Origin: a virus
Strand: one strand, 5' to 3'
DNA length: 64,000 nucleotides
Virus record (IMG/VR): IMGVR_UViG_3300009175_000013
Coordinates: 1 to 64,000 of that record
Shown piece after piece: positions 49,742-58,796 of this stretch (position 1 is the first letter of the stretch; each line of letters starts with the position of its first letter). The position numbers and the translations under genes are program-made. The notes under the pieces were generated by a model. That model was not told where the DNA came from and did no database searches. It saw only the letters and a program-made list of their open reading frames with translations.

Positions 49742-50500
49742 CTACGAAATAGTTAGTATGAAATCACCACTAACCCTAGTGGTGCCATCCGGTAAAGTGG
49801 CCGTCACGCGGTATTTGTAAGTACCCTTAAGGAATGTCGAAGTATCGAGCAGATAGCTGATCACATAGGGATTGCTGCGGTATGCCCCCTGCCGCAACTT
49901 CAGGAAGCACGGGGCATCTTCGACAATAGACTCGCAGTTCTCAGTCCAAATCGAGACAGTATAAGTTAGATAGGGGATTAGAGGTGCCACCAAGTTGTAG
50001 TTATAATCGTACAACGGAAGCGGCATGATCCCAACTTCCAGAGGCCGCAGCTCCGGCTTGTGGAACTTGATGTCGAGCGGCTCAAAAGCGAACCGGATTG
50101 TGTCTAAACCACCGTCGGCGTACCAACCAGCAGGATAGACCCAAAACCGATTACACTGCTTCAGCAGTTCACTGGTGTGGCCGGACAGGGGCTCAGCCAC
50201 TGGACTGCCATACCAATACCATTGGTCGAAATAGATATCAGGAACCACCGCGTCTATTGGGACAGTCCAGTTTAGGGTAAACTTCCCGGCACCCGAGGTG
50301 ACGAGCGGCGATGGATAGCCAGACTCTGATGGGTCCACTATATCAATGGCATCTACAATATTGGCGTCGGCCACGGAGCCACGATAGATTTCCACTCGGT
50401 AGACGGCAAATGGGTTGGCCGCCACGCCCCCATTATAGAAGTCTGAGTTAAGGGCAACTACTTCTCCGCGCCGAGCCGAGATGCGGTTATAGATAGTCAT
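49742..50500 (-). CDS. tail protein, fibre-like
   Basis: 252 residues, entirely beta-prone. The C-terminal PYVISYLLDTSTFLKGTYKY then RVTATLPDGTTRVSGDFILT looks like an Ig-type domain. It starts after a GGAG site and a TTCAAACATA element. Coupled to the fibre genes downstream. Confidence 0.6.
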   Translation of the reverse strand: MTIYNRISARRGEVVALNSDFYNGGVAANPFAVYRVEIYRGSVADANIVDAIDIVDPSESGYPSPLVTSGAGKFTLNWTVPIDAVVPDIYFDQWYWYGSPVAEPLSGHTSELLKQCNRFWVYPAGWYADGGLDTIRFAFEPLDIKFHKPELRPLEVGIMPLPLYDYNYNLVAPLIPYLTYTVSIWTENCESIVEDAPCFLKLRQGAYRSNPYVISYLLDTSTFLKGTYKYRVTATLPDGTTRVSGDFILTIS

Positions 50501-50530
50501 ACAGCTCCTCTTTAGAGTATGTTTGAATTG

Positions 50531-50824
50531 CTATCTAGATGGCAAACTCGGCTTGGGTACGGACGGCCTTGATGGCATAGACGGCGCGGATTGTTTGGAA
50601 CGCCGCTCCTGCTCTTCGTTATACTTATTGATTCGCTTAATCCACCATGAGCGGTCTTCAGCAGTTAGGGAATCTATCTCTGGGAAAGATAAATTCCCAT
50701 GCGTCTTGAGCTGGAACATCTGCTCAAGCAGATGCTCGTACTCGTTCTCTAATTCACTCGGATTTTCGACTGCCCGTTGGGCGAAAGAAGCTTTCCGTGA
50801 TTGGAAGCTCCGTTCTGGACTCAT
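50531..50824 (-). CDS. small hub-associated protein
   Basis: 97 residues. Helical (ENEYEHLLEQMFQLKTHGNL, AEDRSWWIKRINKYNEEQER) with a Pro/Ser-rich tail. It overlaps the 3' end of the gp26-like gene by 71 bp in another frame. In contractile systems a small helical protein often follows the hub/tape-chaperone gene, so a tape-measure chaperone role is possible. Ends TAG CAA in the same frame as the next gene. Confidence 0.55.
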   Translation of the reverse strand: MSPERSFQSRKASFAQRAVENPSELENEYEHLLEQMFQLKTHGNLSFPEIDSLTAEDRSWWIKRINKYNEEQERRSKQSAPSMPSRPSVPKPSLPSR

Positions 50825-51776
50825 TGCCGCAATCGGGACATTCGAGCTGAATCGTCGTGTCGATTCCTGGCGAGTAATCCTTCAAGTACTGCCGGATGGT
50901 CGAGCTGTCCTTGGCGTGCAGCTTCTCCACCAGCTGCTTTAGCCGAATGCGATCCTTCACTTCACCCGACATCCCCTCCCCGCCAAAGGACTCAACAATC
51001 AGGGCCAGGTTCTCAGTCACAGTCTGGTCAATGATAATCTCACGCTGGCGTCCCGGCCCAGAAGCAACATTGGCCCCATGAGCACGTTTATTGAATCGCA
51101 CCCGGTTGGCCATGAAAGTCAAATCCTTACCACGCATGAACCGGACTTTCACCCAGACCTTCTTCTTGAGGCTCTCAGAAGTGTATGGCAACTCGACCTT
51201 AAACGGCTCAAGGCCAATGGACATGTCGGGGTATTTGGTCGTGCCGGCCAATTCATTGAGATCATACTTGTGGGCGCTGCTGGCTTCGCAATTCGGACAC
51301 TTCATCACAAATTCATAGATGTTACCGTGCGTCATCCCACGCAAAGCATAGAGCAAGAAGACCCGGTCACCTACCAGCAGCTCACTCTGATCGAACCCAT
51401 CTGGCAGCTGGATACAGTGATTAAACAGGTAATCAATCGACTGACCAGAAGAGGCTAACCGCTGAGTGGCCAAGATCTTCTCGGCATGGATACCCATGGC
51501 CCGGATCTTGACCACCCCACCAGGCAGCTTTTCACCATAATAGACACCCCGGCTAGGAAGTCCGATTTCCTCCCAGGGAATCCACTCGTCCTCAGAAGTA
51601 GTAACGATCTGCTGAAGAAGCGATTCGGCAGTCGTCAGCCCTTCCGTCTTCTTGGAGAGGTCTGGCGTAGCCGAATTCATGTCGGAGACCTTGGCCGGGG
51701 CCTTAGCCGAAGCGGCTGGATTGTCCAGATCGACCACTTCTTCTCTGGGTGTGCCGGGTGTGCCTTGCTCAGTCAT
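50754..51776 (-). CDS. baseplate hub assembly protein (gp26-like), with zinc site
   Basis: 340 residues. Two CxxC pairs (KCPNCEASSAHKY at about residue 160 and LECPDCGNESRTELP at about 320) flank a conserved helical core (DRVFLLYALRGMTHGNIYEF). The ending LPITESFFRP matches the T4 gp26 family C-terminus. Needed for hub assembly. A CTCAAACGTACATAG element and GGAGG precede it. Confidence 0.7.
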   Translation of the reverse strand: MTEQGTPGTPREEVVDLDNPAASAKAPAKVSDMNSATPDLSKKTEGLTTAESLLQQIVTTSEDEWIPWEEIGLPSRGVYYGEKLPGGVVKIRAMGIHAEKILATQRLASSGQSIDYLFNHCIQLPDGFDQSELLVGDRVFLLYALRGMTHGNIYEFVMKCPNCEASSAHKYDLNELAGTTKYPDMSIGLEPFKVELPYTSESLKKKVWVKVRFMRGKDLTFMANRVRFNKRAHGANVASGPGRQREIIIDQTVTENLALIVESFGGEGMSGEVKDRIRLKQLVEKLHAKDSSTIRQYLKDYSPGIDTTIQLECPDCGNESRTELPITESFFRPTGSRKSE

Positions 51777-51793
51777 ACATAACCTCCATTTCT

Positions 51794-51810
51794 GCTATGT
51801 ACGTTTGAGC
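51794..51810 (-). promoter_or_regulatory. late-promoter-like element CAAACGTA
   Basis: The minus strand reads CTCAAACGTACATAGC upstream of ATG 51776, with TGGAGG between. It deviates from the consensus at one or two positions, so confidence is limited. Confidence 0.35.
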
Positions 51811-51822
51811 AGCGATTCGATC

Positions 51823-52356
51823 TTAAGCGTTGCTGTTAGAGAACTCCGCCCAGGAATAGGCAACTGTGACATTGGCGGTATTTATCCCACTGGTTTCATA
51901 GGTCAATTTGCTGAAGTTAATGCCCTTGATCCAGCTATTCTTCAACGACCATCCGTAGGCGAAGCTATCATCGGCGTAAAGGCCATTAATCGTGGTCTCA
52001 GCCATATATTCATCAGCTGGCCTAATACCACTTGTAGAATTCCACACTTTCTTCTTCAGATCCTCTAACTGCTTGCCCAGTCCGTCGGTATCATAAAATG
52101 CTAGCTTGATGTCTTCCCATTTTATGGACTTTGCAAACTCATATGTAGTATGCCCAGTCTTTACCGTTTCTGCCTCAATTGCGAACCCTGGAAAATTTGC
52201 TTCCTTGAGGTAGATCAGCGCCCCAGCCGCGCCGCCGATGATGATAGGGCTACCAACTAAGTTGGTTACATCCCAAGTATAGGTGTATACTACCAGCGCT
52301 GGGGCAGCTGGCTGCTTGTCCTGCATATGGGTCGGAGCTACCTTGAATCCAGGCAT
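51823..52356 (-). CDS. tail tube protein paralogue 3
   Basis: 177 residues starting MPGFKV, with YTWDVTNLVG... and a late KLTYETSGINTANVTVAYSW. The MPGF start, Tyr/Thr-Trp-Asp strand, central IKWEDIKLAFYD motif and C-terminal I..VTV.Y.. strand match the two following genes and the T4 gp19/T6SS tube family. More diverged than the other two, so it may cap the tube. Confidence 0.8.
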   Translation of the reverse strand: MPGFKVAPTHMQDKQPAAPALVVYTYTWDVTNLVGSPIIIGGAAGALIYLKEANFPGFAIEAETVKTGHTTYEFAKSIKWEDIKLAFYDTDGLGKQLEDLKKKVWNSTSGIRPADEYMAETTINGLYADDSFAYGWSLKNSWIKGINFSKLTYETSGINTANVTVAYSWAEFSNSNA

Positions 52357-52917
52357 TTATCTTACCTGCACTTCGCCGCCACGGACATCTTCTTCTTCAC
52401 ACGCGTCATATTGAAACGTTACACCTATCGTGGAGATTGCTGTATCAGTATATGTAAATTCAGCTGGGTCGATCTTACTGGGCCATACATTATATAGGGT
52501 ATATTTATGGTATCTGGACCCCAACCCATCCTCAGTATAAATTCGGCAAGTAGTTCTGAAGTTTATCCCCGCCGAATTGTTCCTAACTACTAGCTTATTG
52601 GTCGTATACTCCATCACATTCGACCAATAGATCCAGATTGCTTGAGCTGTGGCGGTATCCACCCCATCAATGACTTCATAGAACTTTACATTAATGGGAT
52701 TCCACTTAATCTTACCAGGCAGGTTTATCTTAGCCTGCTTATGGTGCATATACTGAACTTCAAACTCTGGAGAGGGCCGCTGCACTGAGAGGGCGTAGAG
52801 AGCCACGTCGATCATTGGGCCGATGGAATCGAATTGTAGGGTCCAACGGTAGACACGGGCGGTCTCGGAGGTGGCCTTAGGCCCAAACCCTTCTCCATTT
52901 ATGATGAAACCCGGCAT
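52357..52917 (-). CDS. tail tube protein paralogue 2
   Basis: 186 residues. MPGFIINGEGFGP, RVYRWTLQFDSIG, MHHKQAKINLPGKIKWNPIN, and TISTIGVTFQYDACE line up with the paralogue at 52998. Tube-type fold by family. A hairpin terminator precedes it on the minus strand, separating it from paralogue 1. Confidence 0.85.
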   Translation of the reverse strand: MPGFIINGEGFGPKATSETARVYRWTLQFDSIGPMIDVALYALSVQRPSPEFEVQYMHHKQAKINLPGKIKWNPINVKFYEVIDGVDTATAQAIWIYWSNVMEYTTNKLVVRNNSAGINFRTTCRIYTEDGLGSRYHKYTLYNVWPSKIDPAEFTYTDTAISTIGVTFQYDACEEEDVRGGEVQVR

Positions 52918-52932
52918 TTTTCACCAAAAATT

Positions 52933-52965
52933 TGGGCATCGAGGGCGTCTAGCCATCGATGCCCA
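52933..52965 (-). terminator. hairpin between tube paralogues 1 and 2
   Basis: TGGGCATCGA (52933-52942) pairs with TCGATGCCCA (52956-52965). On the minus strand it is followed by AAATTTTTGG. Located after the stop at 52998 and just before the start at 52917. It should limit transcription from the first, probably main, tube gene into the others. Confidence 0.7.
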
Positions 52966-52997
52966 TTTATTTATCGAGGGCCGCCAATCTGGACGGT

Positions 52998-53531
52998 TTA
53001 TAGTACCTTCACAGCGCGGTCGAACCGGTACTTGACCTCAATCAGCTGCAGCTCCGTCGAGGTGTAGTCAATGGCACCCCAGTTCATGTTCTGCGGCCAG
53101 CCATTGTAAATCGCCCAAGTCTCGTTGGGGACTCCCTGACCGTCTTCCATGTGTAGGTTGACCGTCTGAGCCTTGTAGGCCTTAGGAGGCTGTACAGAGG
53201 CGGCACCACCCGGCTGCTGGTTCCCGGTCAGTGACATGCAAACCGTCATCCACTTCCACATGGCTGCGGAAACGTCGGGATCCTGCTCCACATCATAATA
53301 GGTCATCCCAACCGATTCCCAGCTGTGCTTGCCAGCGAAGTAGACCTGTTCCTGATTGTGGTGCATCACAGGCTCTTCGAAGGTCAAGTTGGGCCGGTTC
53401 GCCTTTTGCAGGACCAGCATCACTGGACCCGACACGCTGGGGTGCCCTTCGAAGGTCCACCGGTGAGTACGACGGACTTCCGACAGGGAATTGGGTCCCC
53501 GACCTTCGCCGTGAATATTGAAGCCAGGCAT
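52998..53531 (-). CDS. tail tube protein paralogue 1 (main tube candidate)
   Basis: 177 residues. MPGFNIHGEGRGPNSLSEVR, THRWTFEG, MHHNQEQVYFAGKHSWESVG then MTYYD, ending TSTELQLIEVKYRFDRAVKV. It follows the sheath gene directly, as gp19 follows gp18 in T4, and is followed by a terminator; both points suggest it is the main, highly expressed tube subunit. Confidence 0.88.
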   Translation of the reverse strand: MPGFNIHGEGRGPNSLSEVRRTHRWTFEGHPSVSGPVMLVLQKANRPNLTFEEPVMHHNQEQVYFAGKHSWESVGMTYYDVEQDPDVSAAMWKWMTVCMSLTGNQQPGGAASVQPPKAYKAQTVNLHMEDGQGVPNETWAIYNGWPQNMNWGAIDYTSTELQLIEVKYRFDRAVKVL

Positions 53532-53562
53532 TGAAAACTCCTTGTCACAGCCGCTTGGCGGC

Positions 53563-56403
53563 TTAGGCTGACACTACACCACCAGCCACGAGGATCTCCT
53601 GCGCCCCGAAGCTAGCCCCGGTCCGCAGAATCACCAAGTTCAGGACGATGAATTCTGCGGAGCGGTTGGGCTTGATGAACACCGAAACCCAGAGTTCGTT
53701 CCGATCGATTCTCTCCGGAGTGTTGTTAGTCTCGTCGCAAACCACTTTGAAGGCAGTCAGGCCACGCCGCGCTGCCACATCACCCAGATATGGTTCGATC
53801 AGGTTCCGGATCTGCGCCCGCGTCGAGCCGTCATTGAACTCAAACACGAAGTTACGCAACGTCGAGGACAAATTCTTCTTCAGGGAGATACACAGCATCC
53901 GGACGTTGACCCGGTCCAGAGCCGTGGATTGCCGCTGCAGCGTCCGCTGGCCCCATACCGTAATGCCCTGCTGGATGAAGTTCACGATGGCGTTGACCGC
54001 ATTGCCGCTGCCGTACAGAGCGTCACGCTCACTCTGAGTGGGATTGTATTCCACATCCAAAGCCGAAAGCACGCTGCCACGGTTCAGGCCAGCGGGAGCA
54101 TACCACTGTTCCGCCACCCGATCTGTACGGGCAAAGACCGCCGCGATGTGGCCGCTTGGCGGAACCCAGATGGTCCCACCATTGTACTGATCGCTAATCT
54201 TGAGCCAGCTCCAGTACAGGGCCGCATAGCTGGTATTCAAGGCCGTTGCCAGATCGCTGGTTAACATCCCATTGTGCCAATCGATCACTTCCTGTGGCCG
54301 CAGACCAACTGGCGGATCGATCAGGTACAGGACGTCGCCACGGTTTTCGCAGAACTGAATGCCCTGAGCCAGCACGGGACCGCTCGAGAATCCGGGGGTA
54401 GCCAAGAGGTTGAAGTCGAACGCTTCTGGATTCTGCAGGGCGTAGATGCCAGTGGAGAGAGCCGGGTTACCGATGACCTTCTGGTCCAGGTAGATGCTGT
54501 CTTCGGTTTCCGTCGGGATCCCGTTTTCGCCGCCCACAAAAGCCGTATTGGTGAATGGGCTTGGATTCCGTACATCAACCCCAAGGTAGGAAGGACGAGC
54601 TTCCCACTGGAAGTAAGTATTGCCAGTCACGCCGCCAATTGGGCTGCCGGCATTGACCACATTGCCAATATACCGGGTGGCGGCTGGATCAAAGCTGACA
54701 TCCTGGGTCACATCAACGGCCATGCCGTTGCCATCCTTCACCGTGACCTTGTACCGTCCCGCCACATCGCCCACGCCCTCGGTGAACACTTCCAGCGAGA
54801 TGGTGTAGCCACTGGACCAAGTCCCAGCATATTTCGCCACGACCCAGCCCACAATGTTGTCATAGTAAGCGGAGTCGGTGACGCACTGAGTCCCACTGGG
54901 GGCATCGATACAGGACTGGGGAGTGGTGGGATCGCCCGAGTTACCTTCAGGGAGCCAGAGCCGTGCGTCGGTGAAGGTCCGGTAGATGGAGGTGTACGGC
55001 GGCAGGATGCCGATTTCGTTGGCAAACTGCATAGTCTCGAAGTGGCTGTAGCTGGCCAGAAGCTTCAGCTGATCGGTCATTCTGGCGTCGGAGGTCTGGA
55101 CCACCACCAGCTTATCGCCGCCTGGGATGGTCAGAGCGAATGCGGTGAAATAGTCGGTCCCGCCGTAGTTGGAGTTCGCTTCAAGAGCCGCAGCCAGGGT
55201 GGTTGCATCCGTCCCCGAGACCGCAGGAACCACGAAGTTGAACTCAACCGTGTTGGCCGACCCAATGCAGTCGAGAACGACGCGGTTGTTCGAGCTGGAG
55301 AAGTTGTAGGGGCCAGCATTGGTGCCCAGAAGGTGGCTGCGGGGGATATCATAGGTGTATTGGGCCACGCCGACTTCAGCACAAAAGGCACAAGTCCCAG
55401 CCAGCTGAATCCAATCGCCGACCGTATCGGTTTGGAGAGCCACCACTTCCACGCCGTTGGCATCGAAAGAGGTAGTCGCAGCCAAAGTGGTTACGCCGAG
55501 CACGACGTTAATGGCATTGATCAAAGTCGTGTTGGAGGAGTAGGTGGCCGCAGGCACTACCACGCTGGTAACTGCCCCACCGTCGACTTGGTAGGTCAGG
55601 GTGCGGTTGTCGGGTTTGGAGGTGATCACCAAGGTGTCATTCACACCAACCTGGGTAGCATTGGTAATGGTCACAGTGAAGGAAACCCCGAGGCTTACGC
55701 TGTTGAGGGCCAGATTGATTTGGTTGCTGACAGCCCCAGTGGTGGTGAAAGTGCCAGAGGCGACTTCATCACCTGAGCTGTTAGTGACCACGTAGGTGGC
55801 TCCGTCCCACAGGTGGGTGCCGGGGTCGCCAGTAATGGTAAGGGTGAAGACATCGTCAAGGCAGCCGCTGTACAGAGTCGCGCCACCCACAAAGGAAACA
55901 GTAGTGGTGACTGCGCCGACTGAGGGATCGGCAACTTCGGCGTCATTCCAGGATCCGGCAGTGCTGAGGGCTGCGTGCAGAACAACGGGGGCCGGATTGC
56001 CACCAGTGCCATCGCCAACTGGGCGGAATTTGACACGGCCAAAATCCATGCCCTTGAAGACTGGGATGCGGCCCCAACCCTGCTTGCGTGTACCGGCAGT
56101 GTCGATAGCAATCGGCTCTAGGGTGCTTTTGATGCCGTTGTAGTACTCGACACCTACACGGAGTACATAGCAGGAGTTGCCTTCCTCAAGATACGCCAGG
56201 GTGGCATACCCTAGGTAGCTAGTCGGGAACGGATCCCCGAAGGTGTCAACGAACTGCGCAGCACTGGTGATCAGCGTGGGCACATTGAGAGGGCCTTTGC
56301 TGGCGGCACCAATGAAAGCTGGCCTGAGCGTCCCCAGGTTGCTGGGCAGAAGGCTGAGGTCAATCTCTCTGGTAAATACGCCTGGGCTTAGGAAGACTGC
56401 CAT
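53563..56403 (-). CDS. tail sheath protein (gp18-like), with inserted surface domains
   Basis: 946 residues, much longer than T4 gp18 (about 660). The N-terminus (MAVFLSPGVFTREIDLSLLP) and C-terminal domain (GITVWGQRTLQRQSTALDRV then NVRMLCISLK, and GASFGAQEILVAGG) are conserved sheath features. Residues about 160-480 are inserted, beta-rich and repetitive (TLTITGDPGTHLWDGATYVV; LTYQVDGGAVTSVVVPAATY), and probably project outward. The sheath contracts to drive the tube. Promoter box CAAATATAA and GGAG precede ATG 56403. A short stem (53549-53554 with 53558-53563) lies at the stop. Confidence 0.93.
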   Translation of the reverse strand: MAVFLSPGVFTREIDLSLLPSNLGTLRPAFIGAASKGPLNVPTLITSAAQFVDTFGDPFPTSYLGYATLAYLEEGNSCYVLRVGVEYYNGIKSTLEPIAIDTAGTRKQGWGRIPVFKGMDFGRVKFRPVGDGTGGNPAPVVLHAALSTAGSWNDAEVADPSVGAVTTTVSFVGGATLYSGCLDDVFTLTITGDPGTHLWDGATYVVTNSSGDEVASGTFTTTGAVSNQINLALNSVSLGVSFTVTITNATQVGVNDTLVITSKPDNRTLTYQVDGGAVTSVVVPAATYSSNTTLINAINVVLGVTTLAATTSFDANGVEVVALQTDTVGDWIQLAGTCAFCAEVGVAQYTYDIPRSHLLGTNAGPYNFSSSNNRVVLDCIGSANTVEFNFVVPAVSGTDATTLAAALEANSNYGGTDYFTAFALTIPGGDKLVVVQTSDARMTDQLKLLASYSHFETMQFANEIGILPPYTSIYRTFTDARLWLPEGNSGDPTTPQSCIDAPSGTQCVTDSAYYDNIVGWVVAKYAGTWSSGYTISLEVFTEGVGDVAGRYKVTVKDGNGMAVDVTQDVSFDPAATRYIGNVVNAGSPIGGVTGNTYFQWEARPSYLGVDVRNPSPFTNTAFVGGENGIPTETEDSIYLDQKVIGNPALSTGIYALQNPEAFDFNLLATPGFSSGPVLAQGIQFCENRGDVLYLIDPPVGLRPQEVIDWHNGMLTSDLATALNTSYAALYWSWLKISDQYNGGTIWVPPSGHIAAVFARTDRVAEQWYAPAGLNRGSVLSALDVEYNPTQSERDALYGSGNAVNAIVNFIQQGITVWGQRTLQRQSTALDRVNVRMLCISLKKNLSSTLRNFVFEFNDGSTRAQIRNLIEPYLGDVAARRGLTAFKVVCDETNNTPERIDRNELWVSVFIKPNRSAEFIVLNLVILRTGASFGAQEILVAGGVVSA

Positions 56404-56427
56404 TGGTAGCTCCTGTTAATTTTCGCT

Positions 56428-56443
56428 GCCTTATATTTGAGTG
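56428..56443 (-). promoter_or_regulatory. late-promoter-like element CAAATATAA before the sheath gene
   Basis: The minus strand reads CACTCAAATATAAGGC, 24 nt before ATG 56403, with AGGAGC between. Confidence 0.6.
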
Positions 56444-56460
56444 ATGACGGTAGATTTAGA

Positions 56461-56676
56461 TTATTCTTCGACTACCGCGATATCACCACGGCCTTGGCAG
56501 TTCTTGATCTGAGACCAATTCAAAAAGTTGCGCGGTACTTTGAGCGACTTACCAGGCATTAGCCGAAACTGCTGCTCTTCATAGAAGAAGTCACCATTCG
56601 GCGGCTTAACTTGGATCGGGATGCACTGCCGTGTGCGATTGGTGATGTGGATGTTGGAAGTGGTTTTATTAGCCAT
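56461..56676 (-). CDS. small conserved tail-region protein
   Basis: 71 residues, beta-rich (NIHITNRTRQCIPIQVKPPN, FRLMPGKSLKVPRNFLN). Small proteins of this type sit before sheath genes in several large myoviruses. Start follows AGGAGG. Function unknown. Confidence 0.6.
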   Translation of the reverse strand: MANKTTSNIHITNRTRQCIPIQVKPPNGDFFYEEQQFRLMPGKSLKVPRNFLNWSQIKNCQGRGDIAVVEE

Positions 56677-56706
56677 TAGAACCTCCTGGCTCTGGGTAAA
56701 GACAAC

Positions 56707-56720
56707 TTCTTATTTACACT
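56707..56720 (-). promoter_or_regulatory. late-promoter-like element TAAATAAG
   Basis: The minus strand reads GTGTAAATAAGAAG, 31 nt before ATG 56676. It overlaps the stop of the preceding gene. Confidence 0.4.
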
Positions 56721-57535
56721 CGTCTATTTAGCATTTCAGATTCATCAGCAACAACTTTACCCAGAATCACCGGCATAATCTTCGGCGGAATCGATAGCCA
56801 AGCCTCCGCCGTATACACCACCTCATACTTTACCTTGGCGTATTGCTCCGAGGTAGCTTCCTTCTCGCTGGAATCAGCCGAAGAGTCCATCTTCATCTGC
56901 ACGCATCCCACCGAAATCCCGTCAGAAACCCGCAACTCGGCTAAAGGATTGAAACGCGTCAGCATCTGATATAGCACATACTCAGCGTCACGCTTGTGCT
57001 CGGCCCAGATGCTAATGGTGTAATTCACATTATAAGGAACCGGACGATAGAACGCTGCCGCCATGGTCCGCTGCCGATTCACAAACCTCTTATGCAGATT
57101 GCGATATGGCGGCGAAAACTTCTGCGGATTATAAGTGTGGCCAGTGCGGCTAATGGAGATCACCGGCAATTTTACCCGGCCATGCTTTAAATCTTCAGTC
57201 CAGACTTGCAAGCTGGTCCGCATGCCAGCTACCTTGGCACGAGCGAAGCGATATGAATCTTTTGACGGCACTCTGATGTCTGACCAATAAGCCTTCATCC
57301 CGGCGTCCAAATAGTGAAAGGCCGCGTCGATGGAGTCTTCCACATAGCCTGGCTCGACCCGGCTCTGCTCCCACTGATTAGGAACTCTACCGCTTTGGGC
57401 ATCAGATAGCTGATACGCAGCTACCGGCACCATAGGGCTAATGGGATTGTTAATAGAGCCGCCTGGCACCTGCCCGGCCACAACGCCCCTGGGCACGTTT
57501 TCAAAGGTGAAAGAACTACCAAATTGATGAATCAC
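56714..57535 (-). CDS. tail completion/sheath stabiliser protein (gp15-like)
   Basis: 273 residues. The core LPVISISRTGHTYNPQKFSP then PYRNLHK, VPYNVNYTISIWAEHKRDAE then YVLYQML, and RFNPLAEL, matches the gp15/gp3-type tail terminator pattern (P-V-I-S-I...P-Y-x-x-xY-x-I-x-I-x-x-x). Located between neck and sheath, as in T4. It caps the tail and joins it to the head. Overlaps the upstream stop. Confidence 0.75.
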   Translation of the reverse strand: MIHQFGSSFTFENVPRGVVAGQVPGGSINNPISPMVPVAAYQLSDAQSGRVPNQWEQSRVEPGYVEDSIDAAFHYLDAGMKAYWSDIRVPSKDSYRFARAKVAGMRTSLQVWTEDLKHGRVKLPVISISRTGHTYNPQKFSPPYRNLHKRFVNRQRTMAAAFYRPVPYNVNYTISIWAEHKRDAEYVLYQMLTRFNPLAELRVSDGISVGCVQMKMDSSADSSEKEATSEQYAKVKYEVVYTAEAWLSIPPKIMPVILGKVVADESEMLNRRV

Positions 57536-57810
57536 TTAAGCACCGTCGGGAAAAGAGCCTTGGCCCTGGTAATCAGTTTGAGTTTGGATGCCTCCGCCAT
57601 TTCGCTGGCTGGAATGGTAATCTCATATCCATCTTTATCTTTCCGCTCAGTCACCTGAGGATGGACTTTGCCATTACCCATAGTCTCCATCATCTTGACC
57701 ATTTTCTCCGCAGACTCCTTCAGCTTCTCCATGGCCTTTTTGCGGTAGAATTCGGCCACCGCCTTCTGGCGGTTATTGTCTGCGAGATCATTCCGTACAA
57801 TCTTAAACAT
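57532..57810 (-). CDS. hypothetical neck-region protein
   Basis: 92 residues. Helical and charged first half (YRKKAMEKLKESAEKMVKMM), then EITIPASEMAEASKLKLIT. It overlaps both neighbours by 1-4 bp. Possibly a head-tail connector subunit; unproven. Confidence 0.55.
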   Translation of the reverse strand: MFKIVRNDLADNNRQKAVAEFYRKKAMEKLKESAEKMVKMMETMGNGKVHPQVTERKDKDGYEITIPASEMAEASKLKLITRAKALFPTVLK

Positions 57811-58379
57811 TATTTATGGTCAATATCGATGGTTTCGTCGTTGGTGATATTCTCAACTTGGCACGTCCAGTACAGCCAGTTATACTTGAAGTTGCCAGCG
57901 TCGGCGGCATTCAGAACACGATAGCGATCCGGTTTGATCCCACTCCCACCATAGGGTAGCTCAATGATATCGCCGATGCGGATCATTCTCTGCCCAAACT
58001 CCTTGAAGACCTGCTCCTTACTAAATGAAACCTTGGTTTGGTTGGGCGCGTCCACGCCCCAGGGGGTAAGCTGAGCCTCAATCGGCTGAGGGGCGAACCA
58101 GGCCTTAAGATGGTGCCCAGACCCGTAAGTGGGATCGGGATCTTCCTCCCACACATCATCATAATGCTCGCTGCTCGTGCGTGGATAGACTGTAACATCC
58201 CCGCCAGCAATATTCACGATTTCTTTGGCGATAGATCCAGCCAGAATATGATCCGCACTGCCTGCGTCATGTAGCTGGATTAGAGGGTGCTCCTGCTCCA
58301 TATCCGACCTAGCCTGTAAGCGGCCCTGGCTCGGAGCTACCCTTGTTGCTTCAGAATCTTGCGAGAAGCGATGGATCAT
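57810..58379 (-). CDS. neck protein (gp14-like by position)
   Basis: 189 residues. N-terminal helix, then a beta-rich domain (HHLKAWFAPQPIEAQLTPWG; MIRIGDIIELPYGG; DRYRVLNAADAGNFKYNWLY). The last resembles head-tail joining proteins with a DxYRVLNA strand. Lies between the gp13-like and gp15-like genes, which is the gp14 position in T4. Confidence 0.6.
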   Translation of the reverse strand: MIHRFSQDSEATRVAPSQGRLQARSDMEQEHPLIQLHDAGSADHILAGSIAKEIVNIAGGDVTVYPRTSSEHYDDVWEEDPDPTYGSGHHLKAWFAPQPIEAQLTPWGVDAPNQTKVSFSKEQVFKEFGQRMIRIGDIIELPYGGSGIKPDRYRVLNAADAGNFKYNWLYWTCQVENITNDETIDIDHK

Positions 58380-58795
58380 TTACTTCTCCAGGCGCGGTCT
58401 TCACTCTGCACTTGGCAAGGATCAGCCGCGAACGCATCGCAATTAGCATTGATCAAAGCCTCCTCATCCTCGGTGGCACCACGCGCCAAACCCCGGATAA
58501 TTGAATAGTAATCCGTGAGAGGAGCGCAAGGGCAAGTTTGGTCCACCGCCGGAAGGACCAGTAGCCTTCTATTTCCTGTGAATCCCATGTTGGGGAGAAG
58601 CTCAATATATGAGCCTGGGATAGCCTCAAGGATATCGTTCACATCAGCGATTGATCCCTTGCATAAGCCTTGTAGGCGGATTTGGTTATCCATGGTCACG
58701 GAGGTAATGGTGGTCGAAGGCTCACACCCTGGAACTAAAATGCTACCACCATTCGGGCTTTGAATGACGTTGAACTTAATGCTCTTAGTGATCAT
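58376..58795 (-). CDS. neck-region protein of unknown function
   Basis: 139 residues. Beta-rich N-terminal half (ILVPGCEPSTTITSVTMDNQ) and a Cys-containing C-terminal half (TCPCAPLTDYY, NANCDAFAADPCQ). Coupled by 4-bp overlap. No family recognised. Confidence 0.55.
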   Translation of the reverse strand: MITKSIKFNVIQSPNGGSILVPGCEPSTTITSVTMDNQIRLQGLCKGSIADVNDILEAIPGSYIELLPNMGFTGNRRLLVLPAVDQTCPCAPLTDYYSIIRGLARGATEDEEALINANCDAFAADPCQVQSEDRAWRSK

Positions 58796-58796
58796 A

